This document shows positions 42,576-51,707 of a stretch of 64,000 nt of DNA, one piece after another. The translations under genes and the position numbers were made by a program. The stretch's first letter is position 1, and each line of letters opens with the position of its first letter. A model generated the notes under the pieces. That model saw nothing but the letters and a program-made list of their open reading frames with translations. It was not told the origin of the DNA and did not search any database. Source of the stretch: Roseicyclus sp. (GTDB taxonomy: Bacteria; Pseudomonadota; Alphaproteobacteria; Rhodobacterales; Rhodobacteraceae); assembly GCA_018401055.1 (NCBI GenBank), contig JAGYLB010000071.1:62001-126000 (forward strand), written 5' to 3'.

Positions 42576-43208
42576 ATGCCCCTCGACAGCTGGCTCGCCT
42601 TTGTCGCAGCCTCCGTTGCGATCCTGGTGCTGCCGGGGCCCACGGTCATGCTGGTCATCTCGCTGGCGCTGACGCAGGGGCGGCGTGTGGCGTTGGCCAC
42701 GGCGGCGGGCGCGGCGTTGGGCGGGTCGGTCGCGCTGAGCCTGTCGCTGGCAGGCGTCGGCGCGCTTGTGATGGGGTCGCCCGCGCTGTTCACGGTGCTG
42801 AAATGGGTGGGGGTGGGCTACCTGATGTGGCTGGGCATAGGGCTCTGGCGCAGCGCGCCGCAGGCGGGCCTGACGCTTGCCGCCACCGGCCATCTGGCTG
42901 CGCGCGACAGTTTCGCCCGGGCCGCGACCGTGACGGTGCTCAACCCCAAGGGCATCGCCTTTTTCATGGCCTTCGCGCCGCAATTCATCGACCCGGGCCG
43001 CGCCTATGCCGCGCAGGCCGGGGTGATGGTGCCGACCTACATGACGCTCGCCGCGATGAATGCGCTGGGCTATGCGCTGACGGCGGATCTGGCGCGAGCG
43101 CGCTTGCTGCAGCCTGCCGTGCTGCCTTGGGTCGCGCGGATGGGGGCTTTGGGCATCATCGCCATGGCGCTGCTGATGGCATTTGTGGAACGCGAGGGCG
43201 GGGCGTGA
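42576..43208 (+). CDS. LysE/RhtB-family amino-acid exporter
   Basis: A 210-residue membrane exporter with about six helices. The typical N-terminus is SWLAFVAASVAILVLPGPTV (the PGP motif) followed by ALTQGRRVALATAAGAALG, with the mid-protein NPKGIAFFMAFAPQFIDP motif. The start is taken at 42576 (MPLDSW); ATG 42555 is an alternative seven codons earlier. The stop overlaps the GTG start of the hydrolase gene. Substrate amino acid unknown. Confidence 0.86.
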   Translation: MPLDSWLAFVAASVAILVLPGPTVMLVISLALTQGRRVALATAAGAALGGSVALSLSLAGVGALVMGSPALFTVLKWVGVGYLMWLGIGLWRSAPQAGLTLAATGHLAARDSFARAATVTVLNPKGIAFFMAFAPQFIDPGRAYAAQAGVMVPTYMTLAAMNALGYALTADLARARLLQPAVLPWVARMGALGIIAMALLMAFVEREGGA

Positions 43209-44098
43209 GCACGCGGATCGACGCGGAGCGGCTGCGGGCCCTGCTGGGGCTGTCGGGCGCAGAACAGGGCCCGCGGCAGCCGATCCGGGGCCGGTTGAGG
43301 CGCTGGGGCCGCACCGTCTGCAGCGCGTGACCTTCCGCGGCGCGGGGCCGATCCAGGGTCTCTACCTGCGTCCCGAGGGGCCGGGGGCCGCACCCCGCCG
43401 TCCTTTACTGCCATGCCCATGGCAATCGCTACGAAACCGGCGCAGAGGAGCTGATCCAGGGCCGCCCCGCGCTGCAGGGTCCCTATGGCCCGGAGCTGGC
43501 CGATCTGGGCATCGCCAGCCTTGCCATCGACCTTGCCCCCTTCGGCGCGCGGCAGGGCGAAGGACCGGAAGGCGCGCTGGCCAAGGCCGCGCTATGGCGA
43601 GGCCGTCCGCTCATGGGGCGGATGCTGGCGGAGTTGCTGGCCGCCCATCGCTGGCTGGCCGCCCGACCCGAAATCGCGGCCACCCGCATCGCTACGCTGG
43701 GTCTGTCGATGGGCGGCACGCATGCCTATTGGCTTGCCGCCCTTGAGCCGCGCATCAGGGCCTGCGCGCATCTGTGCGTCTTTGCCGATATCGCGCCGCT
43801 GATCACCACAGGCGCGCACGACCTCCATGGTCTTTACATGACCGTCCCCGGCTTGCTGGCCACGGGCGACATGGGCGATGTCACGGCCCTGATCGCACCG
43901 CGGCCGCAATTCGTGGGTCTTGGTGGCACCGACCCCCTGACGCCCGAGGTGGCGCGCACGCCCGCGCTGGCGCGTCTGGCGGCGGCCTATGGCACAGGCC
44001 CTTTGGTGGTGCACCTTTCGCCCGACACCGGGCATGTCGAGACACCGGCGATGCGGGCGGCCGTGCTGGCCTTTCTGCGCCAGCATCTGCTGGGTTGA
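43205..44098 (+). CDS. Alpha/beta hydrolase, dienelactone hydrolase-like (two frame breaks)
   Basis: A serine hydrolase of about 297 residues read across breaks near 43270 and 43390. Oxyanion-hole strand VLYCHAHGN, nucleophile elbow TLGLSMGGTHA (Ser), acid residue in GLGGTDPLTP and His in SPDTGHVETP make a full triad. It begins at a GTG that overlaps the LysE stop, so it is likely coupled. Substrate unknown; the long N-terminal segment before the core is typical of acetyl-xylan-esterase/DLH-type members. Confidence 0.8.
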
Positions 44099-44185
44099 GC
44101 CGTGCCGCGGTCTGCGCGCAACAGGGGAGCGGGATCGTGGTGCCACCGTCTTGCACGGCGCGCACGCTTGCCGTCACTTGATCAC

Positions 44186-44854
44186 ATGCGATCTTGCCTG
44201 TGCCTTGCCCTGTGTGTTGCGCTTGCGGCCCCAAAGGTCGCGGCGCAGGAATATATTTCCGTGCCCGGCCTGATCTCGGACGAGGATTTCTACCGGCTTG
44301 TGGCCTGCGCCGCACCGCCCGGCGGCGATTGCGCCAAGCCCCTGATCCGTTGGCCCGAAGCGCGCCGCCTGAACCTGAGGATCGGGATCGCGGCAGTGGC
44401 CGACAGCTTTCCCTCCTACAAATTCGACCTGATAGATGAAGCCATCGACATCGCCATCGCCGAGATCAACACCAGCGGTGCAGGCCTGTTTCTCAGCCGC
44501 GCCTACGAGGGCGAGCTCGATGTGCCGGTCTATCTGGTGAACACGCCGCAGGGCGGCACCATCTCGGGGACCAGCCTGCCCGATCTGGATGGCGCCGACA
44601 TGGCCATCGCGCGCGTGGCGCTCCGCTCGCGCGGCGAGGATATCGTGTCGGCCGCCATCGCCATCAGCCAAGACATCAACCGCCGCGAGATCGCTTCGGT
44701 CGTGCTCGAGGAACTGGTGCAGGCGATGGGCCTGCCCACCGACATCGACGGACCGGCCTATCAGCGGTCGATCTTCGCCGAATACAGCAATTCGACCGTC
44801 TGGCTGCGCGGTCAGGATGCTGCGGCGCTGCGCCGACATTACCCACGCCCCTGA
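44186..44854 (+). CDS. DUF2927 exported protein
   Basis: A 222-residue protein with a signal peptide ([18 protein letters not shown], cleavage near residue 20) and a DUF2927 domain: [20 protein letters not shown] ... [23 protein letters not shown]2927 proteins are secreted, of unknown activity; the [11 protein letters not shown] segment resembles a metal-protease helix with a Gln in place of His, which I note without claiming activity. Confidence 0.83.
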   Translation: MRSCLCLALCVALAAPKVAAQEYISVPGLISDEDFYRLVACAAPPGGDCAKPLIRWPEARRLNLRIGIAAVADSFPSYKFDLIDEAIDIAIAEINTSGAGLFLSRAYEGELDVPVYLVNTPQGGTISGTSLPDLDGADMAIARVALRSRGEDIVSAAIAISQDINRREIASVVLEELVQAMGLPTDIDGPAYQRSIFAEYSNSTVWLRGQDAAALRRHYPRP

Positions 44855-44889
44855 TCGTGCTTGCCTGCCTCACAAGGACCCATACCCCG

Positions 44890-45429
44890 ATGCCCGACCC
44901 CAAAACCGTTCAGGATTACATCCGCACCATCCCCGATTTTCCGCATGCGGGCATCTTGTTCCGCGATGTGACCACGCTGTTTCAGGATGCGCGCGGGTTC
45001 CGGTTGGCGGTGGATCAACTGCTGTCCCCCTATGTGGGCGCGCGCATCGACATGGTCGCAGGGCTTGAGGCGCGCGGCTTCATTCTGGGCGGCGCGGTGG
45101 CACATCAGCTGTCCAAGGGGTTCGTGCCGATCCGCAAGAAGGGCAAGCTACCTGCCAAGACGATCGAGCAGGAGTATGCGCTGGAATATGGCCGCGCCAC
45201 GGTCGAGATCCATGACGACGCGGTCGAGCCGGGGCAGAAGGTGCTGATCGTCGACGACCTGCTGGCCACAGGCGGCACCGCCGAGGCGGGCATCCGCCTG
45301 ATCGAACGGCTGGGGGCCGAGGTGGTGGGCTGCGCCTTCGTCATCGACCTGCCCGATCTGGGCGGGCGTGCCCGTCTGGAGGCCATGGGCGTGCCGGTGC
45401 ACGCGATCTGCAGCTACGAGGGTCTCTGA
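44890..45429 (+). CDS. apt: Adenine phosphoribosyltransferase
   Basis: An intact 179-residue enzyme converting adenine + PRPP to AMP. It has the start [20 protein letters not shown], the PRPP-binding motif [16 protein letters not shown] and the loop [21 protein letters not shown]. It completes the salvage of adenine released by mtnP upstream. Its last 16 bases overlap the 3' end of the opposite-strand gene. Confidence 0.95.
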   Translation: MPDPKTVQDYIRTIPDFPHAGILFRDVTTLFQDARGFRLAVDQLLSPYVGARIDMVAGLEARGFILGGAVAHQLSKGFVPIRKKGKLPAKTIEQEYALEYGRATVEIHDDAVEPGQKVLIVDDLLATGGTAEAGIRLIERLGAEVVGCAFVIDLPDLGGRARLEAMGVPVHAICSYEGL

Positions 45430-46202
45430 CCGACTGGCGGCCCGCCGCAGAGCGCGAGGATCGTGTCGACCGACAGCTCCGGTCCACCCAGCAGGGCGCC
45501 ATCCGCCACCACCGAACACACGGCACCCGGCTGCGCGGCGCGGGCACGCAGCATGTCGGGATCGGTCAGGCGGTCCCGGCGCGCCGCGATCCCGCGCGCC
45601 GAGACGGCGGCGACGATGGCCCCGGCGCGGGCCTCGAGGCTGGCGTATTCGCCGGTGGTCTGCACCACCAGCCCCGGGCCCAATGCAGCGGCGCGCTGGT
45701 GCCAATCGCGCGGCAGGCGCGGCAGGGACAATGGCCCTTGCAGGATGCGGCCGACAAGCCGGGTGTCGGCAGGCCCCTCGTCCAGCGTCAGCCAGCCCCG
45801 CCCGGGCGCATGATCGCGCGAGATCAGACCGGCCCCGCGGCCGATCAACGCCAGCACAGCGGCAAACCCGTAGTATCGCGCGAATCCTTCGGCGACCGAC
45901 CAGAGCCGCGCCGCGCCTTCTTGCGCCAATGGCCCCGGTGCTACCCGCAGATCATGGACGATGAGCGCGCGCCCTGCCCCGTTGATCGGACGCCAGGTCA
46001 GCTTGCCGGGCTGGAACAAGATCAGCCCCTCATGCGGCGGCTTGAGCAGGCGGATCTGCAACCCTTCTGCAAAACGCGCCATCAGCCAGTCGCGGTCATG
46101 CGGCCCATGGGGGGCCGACAGGGCGGTATCGATCCGGGCGAAGTCGGTCCGCTCGAAGCTCGGTGGCGAAACCACCACCGTATCCCGGCCATGATGAGAC
46201 AT
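45414..46202 (-). CDS. Uncharacterised protein, possibly with GNAT-like N-terminal half
   Basis: An intact 262-residue protein. The first half ([23 protein letters not shown], then [11 protein letters not shown] and [15 protein letters not shown]) has the strand-loop-helix rhythm of a GNAT domain; the second half ([20 protein letters not shown]) is unassigned, though it could be a small reductase-like fold. The start at 46202 is chosen for its AAGGAGAG site five bases upstream. Convergent with apt and overlapping it by 16 bp. Function not recognised. Confidence 0.72.
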   Translation of the reverse strand: MSHHGRDTVVVSPPSFERTDFARIDTALSAPHGPHDRDWLMARFAEGLQIRLLKPPHEGLILFQPGKLTWRPINGAGRALIVHDLRVAPGPLAQEGAARLWSVAEGFARYYGFAAVLALIGRGAGLISRDHAPGRGWLTLDEGPADTRLVGRILQGPLSLPRLPRDWHQRAAALGPGLVVQTTGEYASLEARAGAIVAAVSARGIAARRDRLTDPDMLRARAAQPGAVCSVVADGALLGGPELSVDTILALCGGPPVGQRPS

Positions 46203-46357
46203 GGACCCTCTCCTTGCCGTCACAGACTGCGCGTCCGGGGTCAGGATGCCGCAGGGCAGCCCGCGCCGCCTTGATCTGACGCAAGGTCATGTCATGGGCA
46301 CGCAAGGGGCGCCCGCGATTGCAAAGCCGGGGCCGAACGGCTAGCGATGCAGGCCAT

Positions 46358-46443
46358 GCGGGCGTGATGGAATGGTAGACATATCGGACTTAAAATCCGT
46401 GGGCCTTTGTGCCGTGGGGGTTCAAGTCCCCCCGCCCGCACCA
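46358..46443 (+). tRNA. tRNA-Leu (anticodon UAA)
   Basis: Acceptor arms GCGGGCG (46358-46364) and CGCCCGC (46433-46439) pair fully, with discriminator A and an encoded CCA. The anticodon loop CTTAAAA gives UAA, and the long variable arm (GGGCCTTTGTGCC) is typical of tRNA-Leu. T-loop TTCAAGT is present. Confidence 0.97.
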
Positions 46444-46452
46444 TCTTTGATT

Positions 46453-46522
46453 GCCGACCGCCTGCGGCTGCGTGAGGCGAGGTGCGCGCCGACCGCCCTC
46501 GGCTGCCTGAGGCGGGGTGGCG
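46453..46522 (+). repeat. Two 35-bp imperfect tandem repeats beside tRNA-Leu
   Basis: Unit 1 (46453-46487) and unit 2 (46488-46522) both begin GCCGACCGCC and share GGCTGC and TGAGGCG blocks, differing at a handful of positions. They start nine bases after the tRNA CCA end. Two units only, no spacers, so this is not a CRISPR. Confidence 0.8.
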
Positions 46523-46539
46523 TCTCTCAAAACGAAAAA

Positions 46540-46560
46540 CGCGCCCTGCAGGCGGGCGCG
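46540..46560. terminator. Hairpin flanked by 10-bp direct repeats
   Basis: CGCGCCC (46540-46546) pairs with GGGCGCG (46554-46560). The 10-mer CGTCTCTCAA occurs on both sides (46521-46530 and 46559-46568). The hairpin is a plausible terminator for the minus-strand gene starting at 46913, or for tRNA-Leu from the other side. Confidence 0.6.
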
Positions 46561-46595
46561 TCTCTCAAGATCGGCCAGCGGATCGGTGGATCGGC

Positions 46596-46913
46596 TCAGG
46601 CCGCTTCGGCCTCAGCCTGGTGGCGGCGTTCACTTTCCTCGCGGCTCAGCGCGACCGAGGTGCGCACGCCCTGCGTGACAAAAGCCATCAGACCCTTCAC
46701 GACCCGCTCGTTGGGGTCGATCCCGGCGCAGCTCAGCACCTCGCGGCCATCGCGCGAGCGGGCCCAGCGGGCGATCTGCTCGGGGCCGTTGCCATATTTC
46801 TTGTCGTCTGCGATCGCGTCATCGAGCGCAGCGAGAACAACGGCGGCGAACAACTTGCGTGCGCGCTGACCCTGTTCGAAGTTGAAGGCGGTGCCATCAA
46901 CGAAATCTCGCAT
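46596..46913 (-). CDS. Small conserved protein, unknown function
   Basis: A 105-residue, mostly helical soluble protein (FNFEQGQRARKLFAAVVLAA, LDDAIADDKKYGNG, IARWARSRDGREVLSCAGID, GVRTSVALSREESERRHQAE). I recall close relatives in other Rhodobacterales but no assigned function. It has an AAGGA site eight bases before ATG 46913 and a long A+T-rich leader containing an inverted repeat at 46981-46998, so it may be regulated. Confidence 0.78.
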   Translation of the reverse strand: MRDFVDGTAFNFEQGQRARKLFAAVVLAALDDAIADDKKYGNGPEQIARWARSRDGREVLSCAGIDPNERVVKGLMAFVTQGVRTSVALSREESERRHQAEAEAA

Positions 46914-46980
46914 TTCGTCGTCCTTTTTTGCTCTTGCATTTCCGGCGTGAGAACCCTTCTGCCTGAAATCCGTGCGATTC

Positions 46981-46998
46981 TGTGATGCGATTATCACA
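46981..46998. promoter_or_regulatory. TGTGAT-N6-ATCACA inverted repeat
   Basis: A perfect hexamer inverted repeat with six-base spacing, 68 bp upstream of the 46913 gene within an A+T-rich island. It resembles CRP/FNR-superfamily half-sites, but the TGTGA/TCACA spacing is eight, not the six of a classical CRP box, so the cognate regulator is uncertain. Confidence 0.5.
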
Positions 46999-47167
46999 TG
47001 TGTGGTATTCCTCAAACGCATAGCTTAAGGATAACAAACGCAGATTCCGGTAGGGTGCAGGGCGCTTGAAGCCTAGATATAGGTAATGTCATCGACCCAT
47101 CAAGTTTTTGACAAGATTTCGCCATATCTTTCGAGATTGACTTTGGCGGGAATCCCGCAGCCGCCGT

Positions 47168-48025
47168 TCAGTTGCTGCGCCCGCCCGACCATGGCCCGCG
47201 CGGCCCCCGGCGCGTGCCGCTGCGCGGAATCCGCGCCAGATCGGCCAAGGGCCGCGTTGCGGCGCGATCTGTGCGCACACGCCGGATTCGCGGGATCGGG
47301 CTGCGGCGGCCCCGCTCCACCACGTACTCGACCTCGTCATGGGGGGCTTGCCGTGCCAGTGCGCCCAATAGGCCGGACCACCACGGCGCAGCCACAGCGG
47401 CAGCACCAAAACGACGCCCGCCACAAATCCCCCGGCATGCGCCCAATAGGCCACGCCACCGCCCGCCACATCCATGGACAACCCGTTGACCAGTTGCAGG
47501 CCGAACCACAGGCCCAGCATCAACCATGCGGGGATGGTGAAGATGCGCACCAAAACCACGATGATCACCAACACATCGATCCGCGCGCGCGGAAAGAACA
47601 GCAGATACCCCCATCACCCCGGCAATTGCCCCCGAGGCACCCACCATCGGAATCGTCGACTCCGGCCCGGCGAGGATCTGGCCACCTGCCGCGGCGAGAC
47701 CCGCGATGACGTAGAAGGCCAAAAACCCCATGTGGCCCAGCAAGTCCTCCATGTTGTCGCCGAAGATGTAGAGAAACAGCATGTTGCCGATCAGGTGCAT
47801 CCAGCCCCCGTGCAAGAACATCGAGGTAAAGACCGTATGCCTGTCCGTGCCGTTCAAAACCTCGGCCGGAACCAGCGCCCAGTCGGCGTAGAACCCTAAC
47901 AACTGACGCTCGGAGCCCGACAGGGCCGGGTAATAGCTGAGGAAGACCAGAACATTGACGACGATCAGCGCCCAGGTGACGGCGGGCACGCGGTTCGACG
48001 GGTTGTGGTCGCGGATCGGGAACAT
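47168..48025 (-). CDS. Rhomboid-family intramembrane serine protease (two frame breaks)
   Basis: A six-helix membrane protease. N-terminal FPIRDHNPSNRVPAVTWALI, then TSMFLHGGWMHLIGNMLFLY, the catalytic serine in VGASGAIAGVMG and the catalytic histidine in YWAHAGGFVAGVVL. The frame breaks near 47600 and again near 47340; the latter only affects the cytoplasmic tail. About 285 residues. Start at 48025. It lies downstream of the PopZ-like gene, where valS often sits in relatives. Confidence 0.86.
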   Translation of the reverse strand: MFPIRDHNPSNRVPAVTWALIVVNVLVFLSYYPALSGSERQLLGFYADWALVPAEVLNGTDRHTVFTSMFLHGGWMHLIGNMLFLYIFGDNMEDLLGHMGFLAFYVIAGLAAAGGQILAGPESTIPMVGASGAIAGVMGVSAVLSARADRCVGDHRGFGAHLHHPRMVDAGPVVRPATGQRVVHGCGGRWRGLLGACRGICGGRRFGAAAVAAPWWSGLLGALARQAPHDEVEYVVERGRRSPIPRIRRVRTDRAATRPLADLARIPRSGTRRGPRGPWSGGRSN

Positions 48026-48102
48026 GCGCCTAACCTCGGGTGCGGTCTGCCCCCGGTCAAGGGCGCCATTGCCAGCGGGCGCAGACGCGCCCGCCACGCC
48101 GG

Positions 48103-49146
48103 TTACTCGAATTCCTCGGCGGCCAACGCAAGGCGGATCTCGCGCCGCACCATCTTGCGCACATTGCGCGTGATCCGCTGGCCAAGCGCGCCTTGCAATT
48201 CCTCACGCACAACCTCGGCGATGATGTCGCGCAGCGTCTCCTCGTCCAGCAAACCATCCTCGGTTTCGGGGAAGGTGAAGGGCTGGCGTGCCTCGCCCAG
48301 ATCCTCGACATGGCCGTCTTCGGCGCTGTTTTCGGAATGGCGCTCGTCCTCGTCCTCGTCCTTGTCCTCGATCTCCGCGTCGACCGCCTCGTCGACGGAG
48401 GGGCGACGGACGTCGATCCGGCGCGAAAAGACCGGCGCGAAGCCCTGTCGCGGTGCGGCGTCTGCCGCCTGCGCGGTCTGATCTTCGGTCATGCTGGTCA
48501 GTGCCTCGCTGTCGGTCGTGTCGTCGACCTCTTCCGCGCCGCTCATGAATTCTGTCGCGGTGTCCGCGACCGGCTGGGCCGTGTCGGCTTGCGTGGCGTC
48601 ATCTGGGGCGGGCATGTCCGCCGCCGCTTCGCCGCCCTGCCCGCGCACGAGAACCAGATCGTGCAGCGCACGTCCGGCGCTACGGTCGGGCCAATCGACA
48701 TCGCCCGTCTCGGGCTCGAACTCTGCCGCGACCTGCGGCGGCACCGCGAAACCGGCCGACAGATCACCATCAGCCCCTTGATCCAGCTCAGCCAGCATGT
48801 CGGGCCGCGGCGGCGCCTCGGGGCTGGCGGATTGTTCGGCAATGGCATCGGCCACGGCCTCCTCCGCGCTATCCTCGATCTCGCCCCAGTCAGACAGCCG
48901 ATCCTCGAGACCCCAACTCGGGTCTTCATCCTCGGACATGGCGGTGTCGGCGGATGCATCGGAGCCCGGCGCGGGGATCGGTGCCCAAGGATCATCCGGA
49001 TCAGCCACGCGCAGGGCAGGCGTCAGCACCAGCCGCGGCGCGGCCTGCGCATCCACCACAGGTGCGACGTGGCTTTCTGAGACAAGGCGCCGGATCGAGG
49101 CAAGCACATCCTCGATCTCACGGGCGGATTTCGCTGGGTCTGACAT
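48103..49146 (-). CDS. PopZ/DUF2497-like acidic protein
   Basis: A 347-residue protein with a short N-terminal helix (AREIEDVLASIRRLVSE), a long acidic, Ala/Asp/Glu-rich disordered centre, and a C-terminal helical segment (LRDIIAEVVREELQGALGQR, then ITRNVRKMVRREI). This helix-acidic linker-helix plan, and its position next to pcm-tolC, match the alphaproteobacterial PopZ/DUF2497 group (polar organising proteins). Sequence identity to Caulobacter PopZ is low by eye, so the polar role is an inference. Start ATG 49146 with GAGGAG upstream. Confidence 0.7.
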   Translation of the reverse strand: MSDPAKSAREIEDVLASIRRLVSESHVAPVVDAQAAPRLVLTPALRVADPDDPWAPIPAPGSDASADTAMSEDEDPSWGLEDRLSDWGEIEDSAEEAVADAIAEQSASPEAPPRPDMLAELDQGADGDLSAGFAVPPQVAAEFEPETGDVDWPDRSAGRALHDLVLVRGQGGEAAADMPAPDDATQADTAQPVADTATEFMSGAEEVDDTTDSEALTSMTEDQTAQAADAAPRQGFAPVFSRRIDVRRPSVDEAVDAEIEDKDEDEDERHSENSAEDGHVEDLGEARQPFTFPETEDGLLDEETLRDIIAEVVREELQGALGQRITRNVRKMVRREIRLALAAEEFE

Positions 49147-49318
49147 CACCGCTCACTCCTCGAACGACCTATCAGGCTTCATGCCCCGGAGCGCACAGAC
49201 TGCCAAGCCGATCAGCCCCTCGGACGGGGGCCTTTCAGCACAAGATAGCGGCAAGCACCGCATCGCACAACGGATAGCTAAATTTCGCATCACAGCACGC
49301 GGCGGTGCGGCGCGGTGG

Positions 49319-50705
49319 TCACTCTCGCCCGATCGCCTGCAACAGCGTGTCGAGCCGGTCGCCCTGCGGGGATGCCACGCGCACCCGCCCGCCCGGGAAG
49401 GCCGCACCATAGGCCGCGACATCGTATTCCGGCACCGGCAATTCCAGATGGCGTACCGTCATGAGGCCCGAGGCCGCCAGAATGCCGTAGGAGGCCGCGT
49501 AAAGATCGCCCTGCGCCTCGATCCGGCTGATCCGCGCCTCGAGCAGGTCCTGTTCGGCATCGAGCACATCCAGCGTGGTGCGCGCGCCCAGAGCGGCCTC
49601 TTCCCGCACCCCCTCGAAGGCCAGCTGGGCCGCACGGATGCGCTGGTCGGACGCCTGGATCTGCGCGCTGGCTATGCGCAGGCGGGCATAGGCGTTGCCG
49701 ACGGCCTGCAGGTTCAGCAGAACCTGTTGGTTGAGGCCGAACCGCACCGCCTCAACCTGTGCCAGCGCCTGCCGCTCCAGCGAGGGAAGCTGACCAGCCC
49801 GGTAGATCCGGTTGCGTCAGGGTCAGCGACAGGGTGGCACTGTCGCCCTCCAGCCGGGCCTCGGGTGCCTGAACGGTCTGCCCGACGGACAGATCCAGCG
49901 AGATGTTGGGCCGGGATGCGCCGCGCGCTTCCTCGGCACCGAATTCGGCCGCCTCGACCTCGAACATCCGGGCCTGAACGGCAGGGTGAACCTGCCGGGC
50001 AAGGCGCTGCGCCTCATCCTCGGAGGACGGCAGGTGTGGCACACCACCGGGGTCAGCCAGACCGTTGGGGTAGCGCCCCACGGCAAGATTGTACAACTCA
50101 CGCGCGATTTCCAAAGTGCCCTCGGCCGCGGCCAGCGCAGATCGCGCGGTCGCCAGTTGCGATTCGGCCTGCGCGACATCGGTGCGGGTGTCCTCGCCCA
50201 CCTCGAACCTGTCGCGCGCCGCGCGCAGCTGCTCAGACAGGACGCGCACGTTGCGTTGGCGCACCTCGACGATCTGGATCGCCTCCCAAACCTCCAGATA
50301 AGCGGTGACGGCATCGAGCAGCACCTGCTGCTCCAGTCCGATCAGCTGCTGGCGCGCAGCATTCACCGCTGCGCGGGCACCGAGCCTTGCGTTAACCCGC
50401 GCCCCGCCCTCGTAGATCGCCAACTCGCCCAGCAGCCGGAAGGTGGTCGTGCTGGTGTCATTGACCAGATCGCGCGAGGTGGAGGCCACGAAACTGAGCG
50501 TCGGCATCAATGCCGAGAAGGTCTGGTTCAGCGTCTCGTCCTCGATCCGCAGAAGGTAGCGACTCTGCTCCAGAAGTTGCGAGTTGCGATAGGCATGCGC
50601 CATCGCGTCCCTGAGGGTGTCGGCGGCGGCCATGCCCGGCGCCACCGACACCAGCGCACCGGCAAGTGCCAGCCTGCGCCCGAACCCCATGATCGTGGTC
50701 TTCAT
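49319..50705 (-). CDS. tolC: TolC-family outer-membrane channel protein (one frameshift)
   Basis: Outer-membrane tunnel for efflux pumps and type I secretion. Signal peptide at the N-terminus (GRRLALAGALVSVAPGMAAA), then two TolC repeats: TLRDAMAHAYRNSQLLEQ ... YLEVWEAIQIVEVRQRNV ... FEVGEDTRTDVAQAESQLA, and after a frame break near 49805, QLPSLERQALAQVEAVRFGL ... GARTTLDVLDAEQDLLEARI. About 462 residues. Lies between pcm and the PopZ-like gene. Confidence 0.92.
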
Positions 50706-50772
50706 AGCCTCAATCCCCTTACCTGTCGGCTGCGCCGGCCACCCCCACCTGTAGAGCCGGAATGACGTGGTG

Positions 50773-51426
50773 TCAGAACACGAAACCCGGTGTGCGGGCA
50801 AAGTCCGGCAGAACCGGGGCGGTCGCGTTGAATTCCATGTGCCACGATACGATCCCATGGGTCTTGACGCCCTTGCGCACCTCGCCCAGCGGGCCCTGCA
50901 TGAACAGGGCAACGATCCGGCCGCCTTCCTTGAGCTGATCGACGATGGCTTGCGGCACATGCTCGACCCCGCCGAAGAGGATGATGGCGTCATAAGGGCC
51001 ATTGCGCGCGGAGCCTTCGACCAGTGGACCGGTCAGGATCGCTGCATTGTCGACCTCTTGCGCCGACAGCGCCGCCTCGGCGTCGCGCGCAAGGCTGGCG
51101 TCTTCTTCGACGGCGACGACCGCCTCGGCCATGCGCGCCAGAAGGGCGGTGGTGTAGCCCATCCCCGGCGCGATCTCGAGCACGAGGTCGGCAGGCGTGA
51201 CATCCAGCGCCTCGAGCATCTTGGCGATGGTGCGCGGTTCCATCAACTGGCGTGTCGCGGTCAAGGGCACGGGACCGCCGACATAGGCCAGATCACGGGC
51301 GTCATCGGGCACAAACGCCTCGCGAGGGGTCGACAGCATGGCGTCGATCACGGTGAAGCTGGTCACATCCGACGGCCGGATCTGTGTGTCGACCATCGTG
51401 CGGCGGCGTTGCGCAAAATCTGCCAT
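50773..51426 (-). CDS. pcm: Protein-L-isoaspartate O-methyltransferase-like
   Basis: An intact 217-residue SAM-dependent methyltransferase of the PCMT family: MVDTQIRPSDVTSFTVIDAM, REAFVPDDARDLAYVGGPVP and the SAM-binding stretch LVLEIAPGMGYTTALLARMA, with VVAVEED as motif II. In this alphaproteobacterial subgroup, found upstream of tolC, true isoaspartyl repair activity has not been shown to my knowledge. Start at 51426; 67 bp upstream of tolC. Confidence 0.88.
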   Translation of the reverse strand: MADFAQRRRTMVDTQIRPSDVTSFTVIDAMLSTPREAFVPDDARDLAYVGGPVPLTATRQLMEPRTIAKMLEALDVTPADLVLEIAPGMGYTTALLARMAEAVVAVEEDASLARDAEAALSAQEVDNAAILTGPLVEGSARNGPYDAIILFGGVEHVPQAIVDQLKEGGRIVALFMQGPLGEVRKGVKTHGIVSWHMEFNATAPVLPDFARTPGFVF

Positions 51427-51610
51427 TGGAACTGAACCATTCCGTCTAGTTGCCCTGGAAAAGTCTTGGCACAAGCCGCCGGGGCACGCAACGCCCGCTT
51501 GCCGCAATGCGACGACGAACCCCGTCCTGATGCAGCTACGCGAGGGCCGACCCCGATCGCGACTTGCACCATGCTGAGGCTTGCGGTAGGTCGGTTGCCA
51601 CCACCCCGGC

Positions 51611-51684
51611 GGCGAGTTGGCGGAGAGGTTACGCAGCGGATTGCAAATCCGTGTAGACCGGTTCGATTCCGGTACTCGCCTCCA
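51611..51684 (+). tRNA. tRNA-Cys (anticodon GCA)
   Basis: Acceptor GGCGAGT (51611-51617) pairs with ACTCGCC (51674-51680), followed by T and an encoded CCA. The anticodon arm CGGATTGCAAATCCG carries GCA. T-arm CCGGTTCGATTCCGG is perfect. Confidence 0.97.
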
Positions 51685-51707
51685 ACTTCCCCAAGCGATG
51701 CCGGATT

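Noticed and set aside
46358..46443. tRNA-Leu as the attachment site of a resident island
   Set aside because: No integrase, no repeated tRNA 3' end and only ordinary chromosomal genes follow.
46453..46522. Possible CRISPR array
   Set aside because: Only two units, no spacers, no cas genes anywhere in the window.
46981..46998. Canonical CRP binding site
   Set aside because: The TGTGA and TCACA halves are eight bases apart, not six, so I list it only as an inverted repeat.
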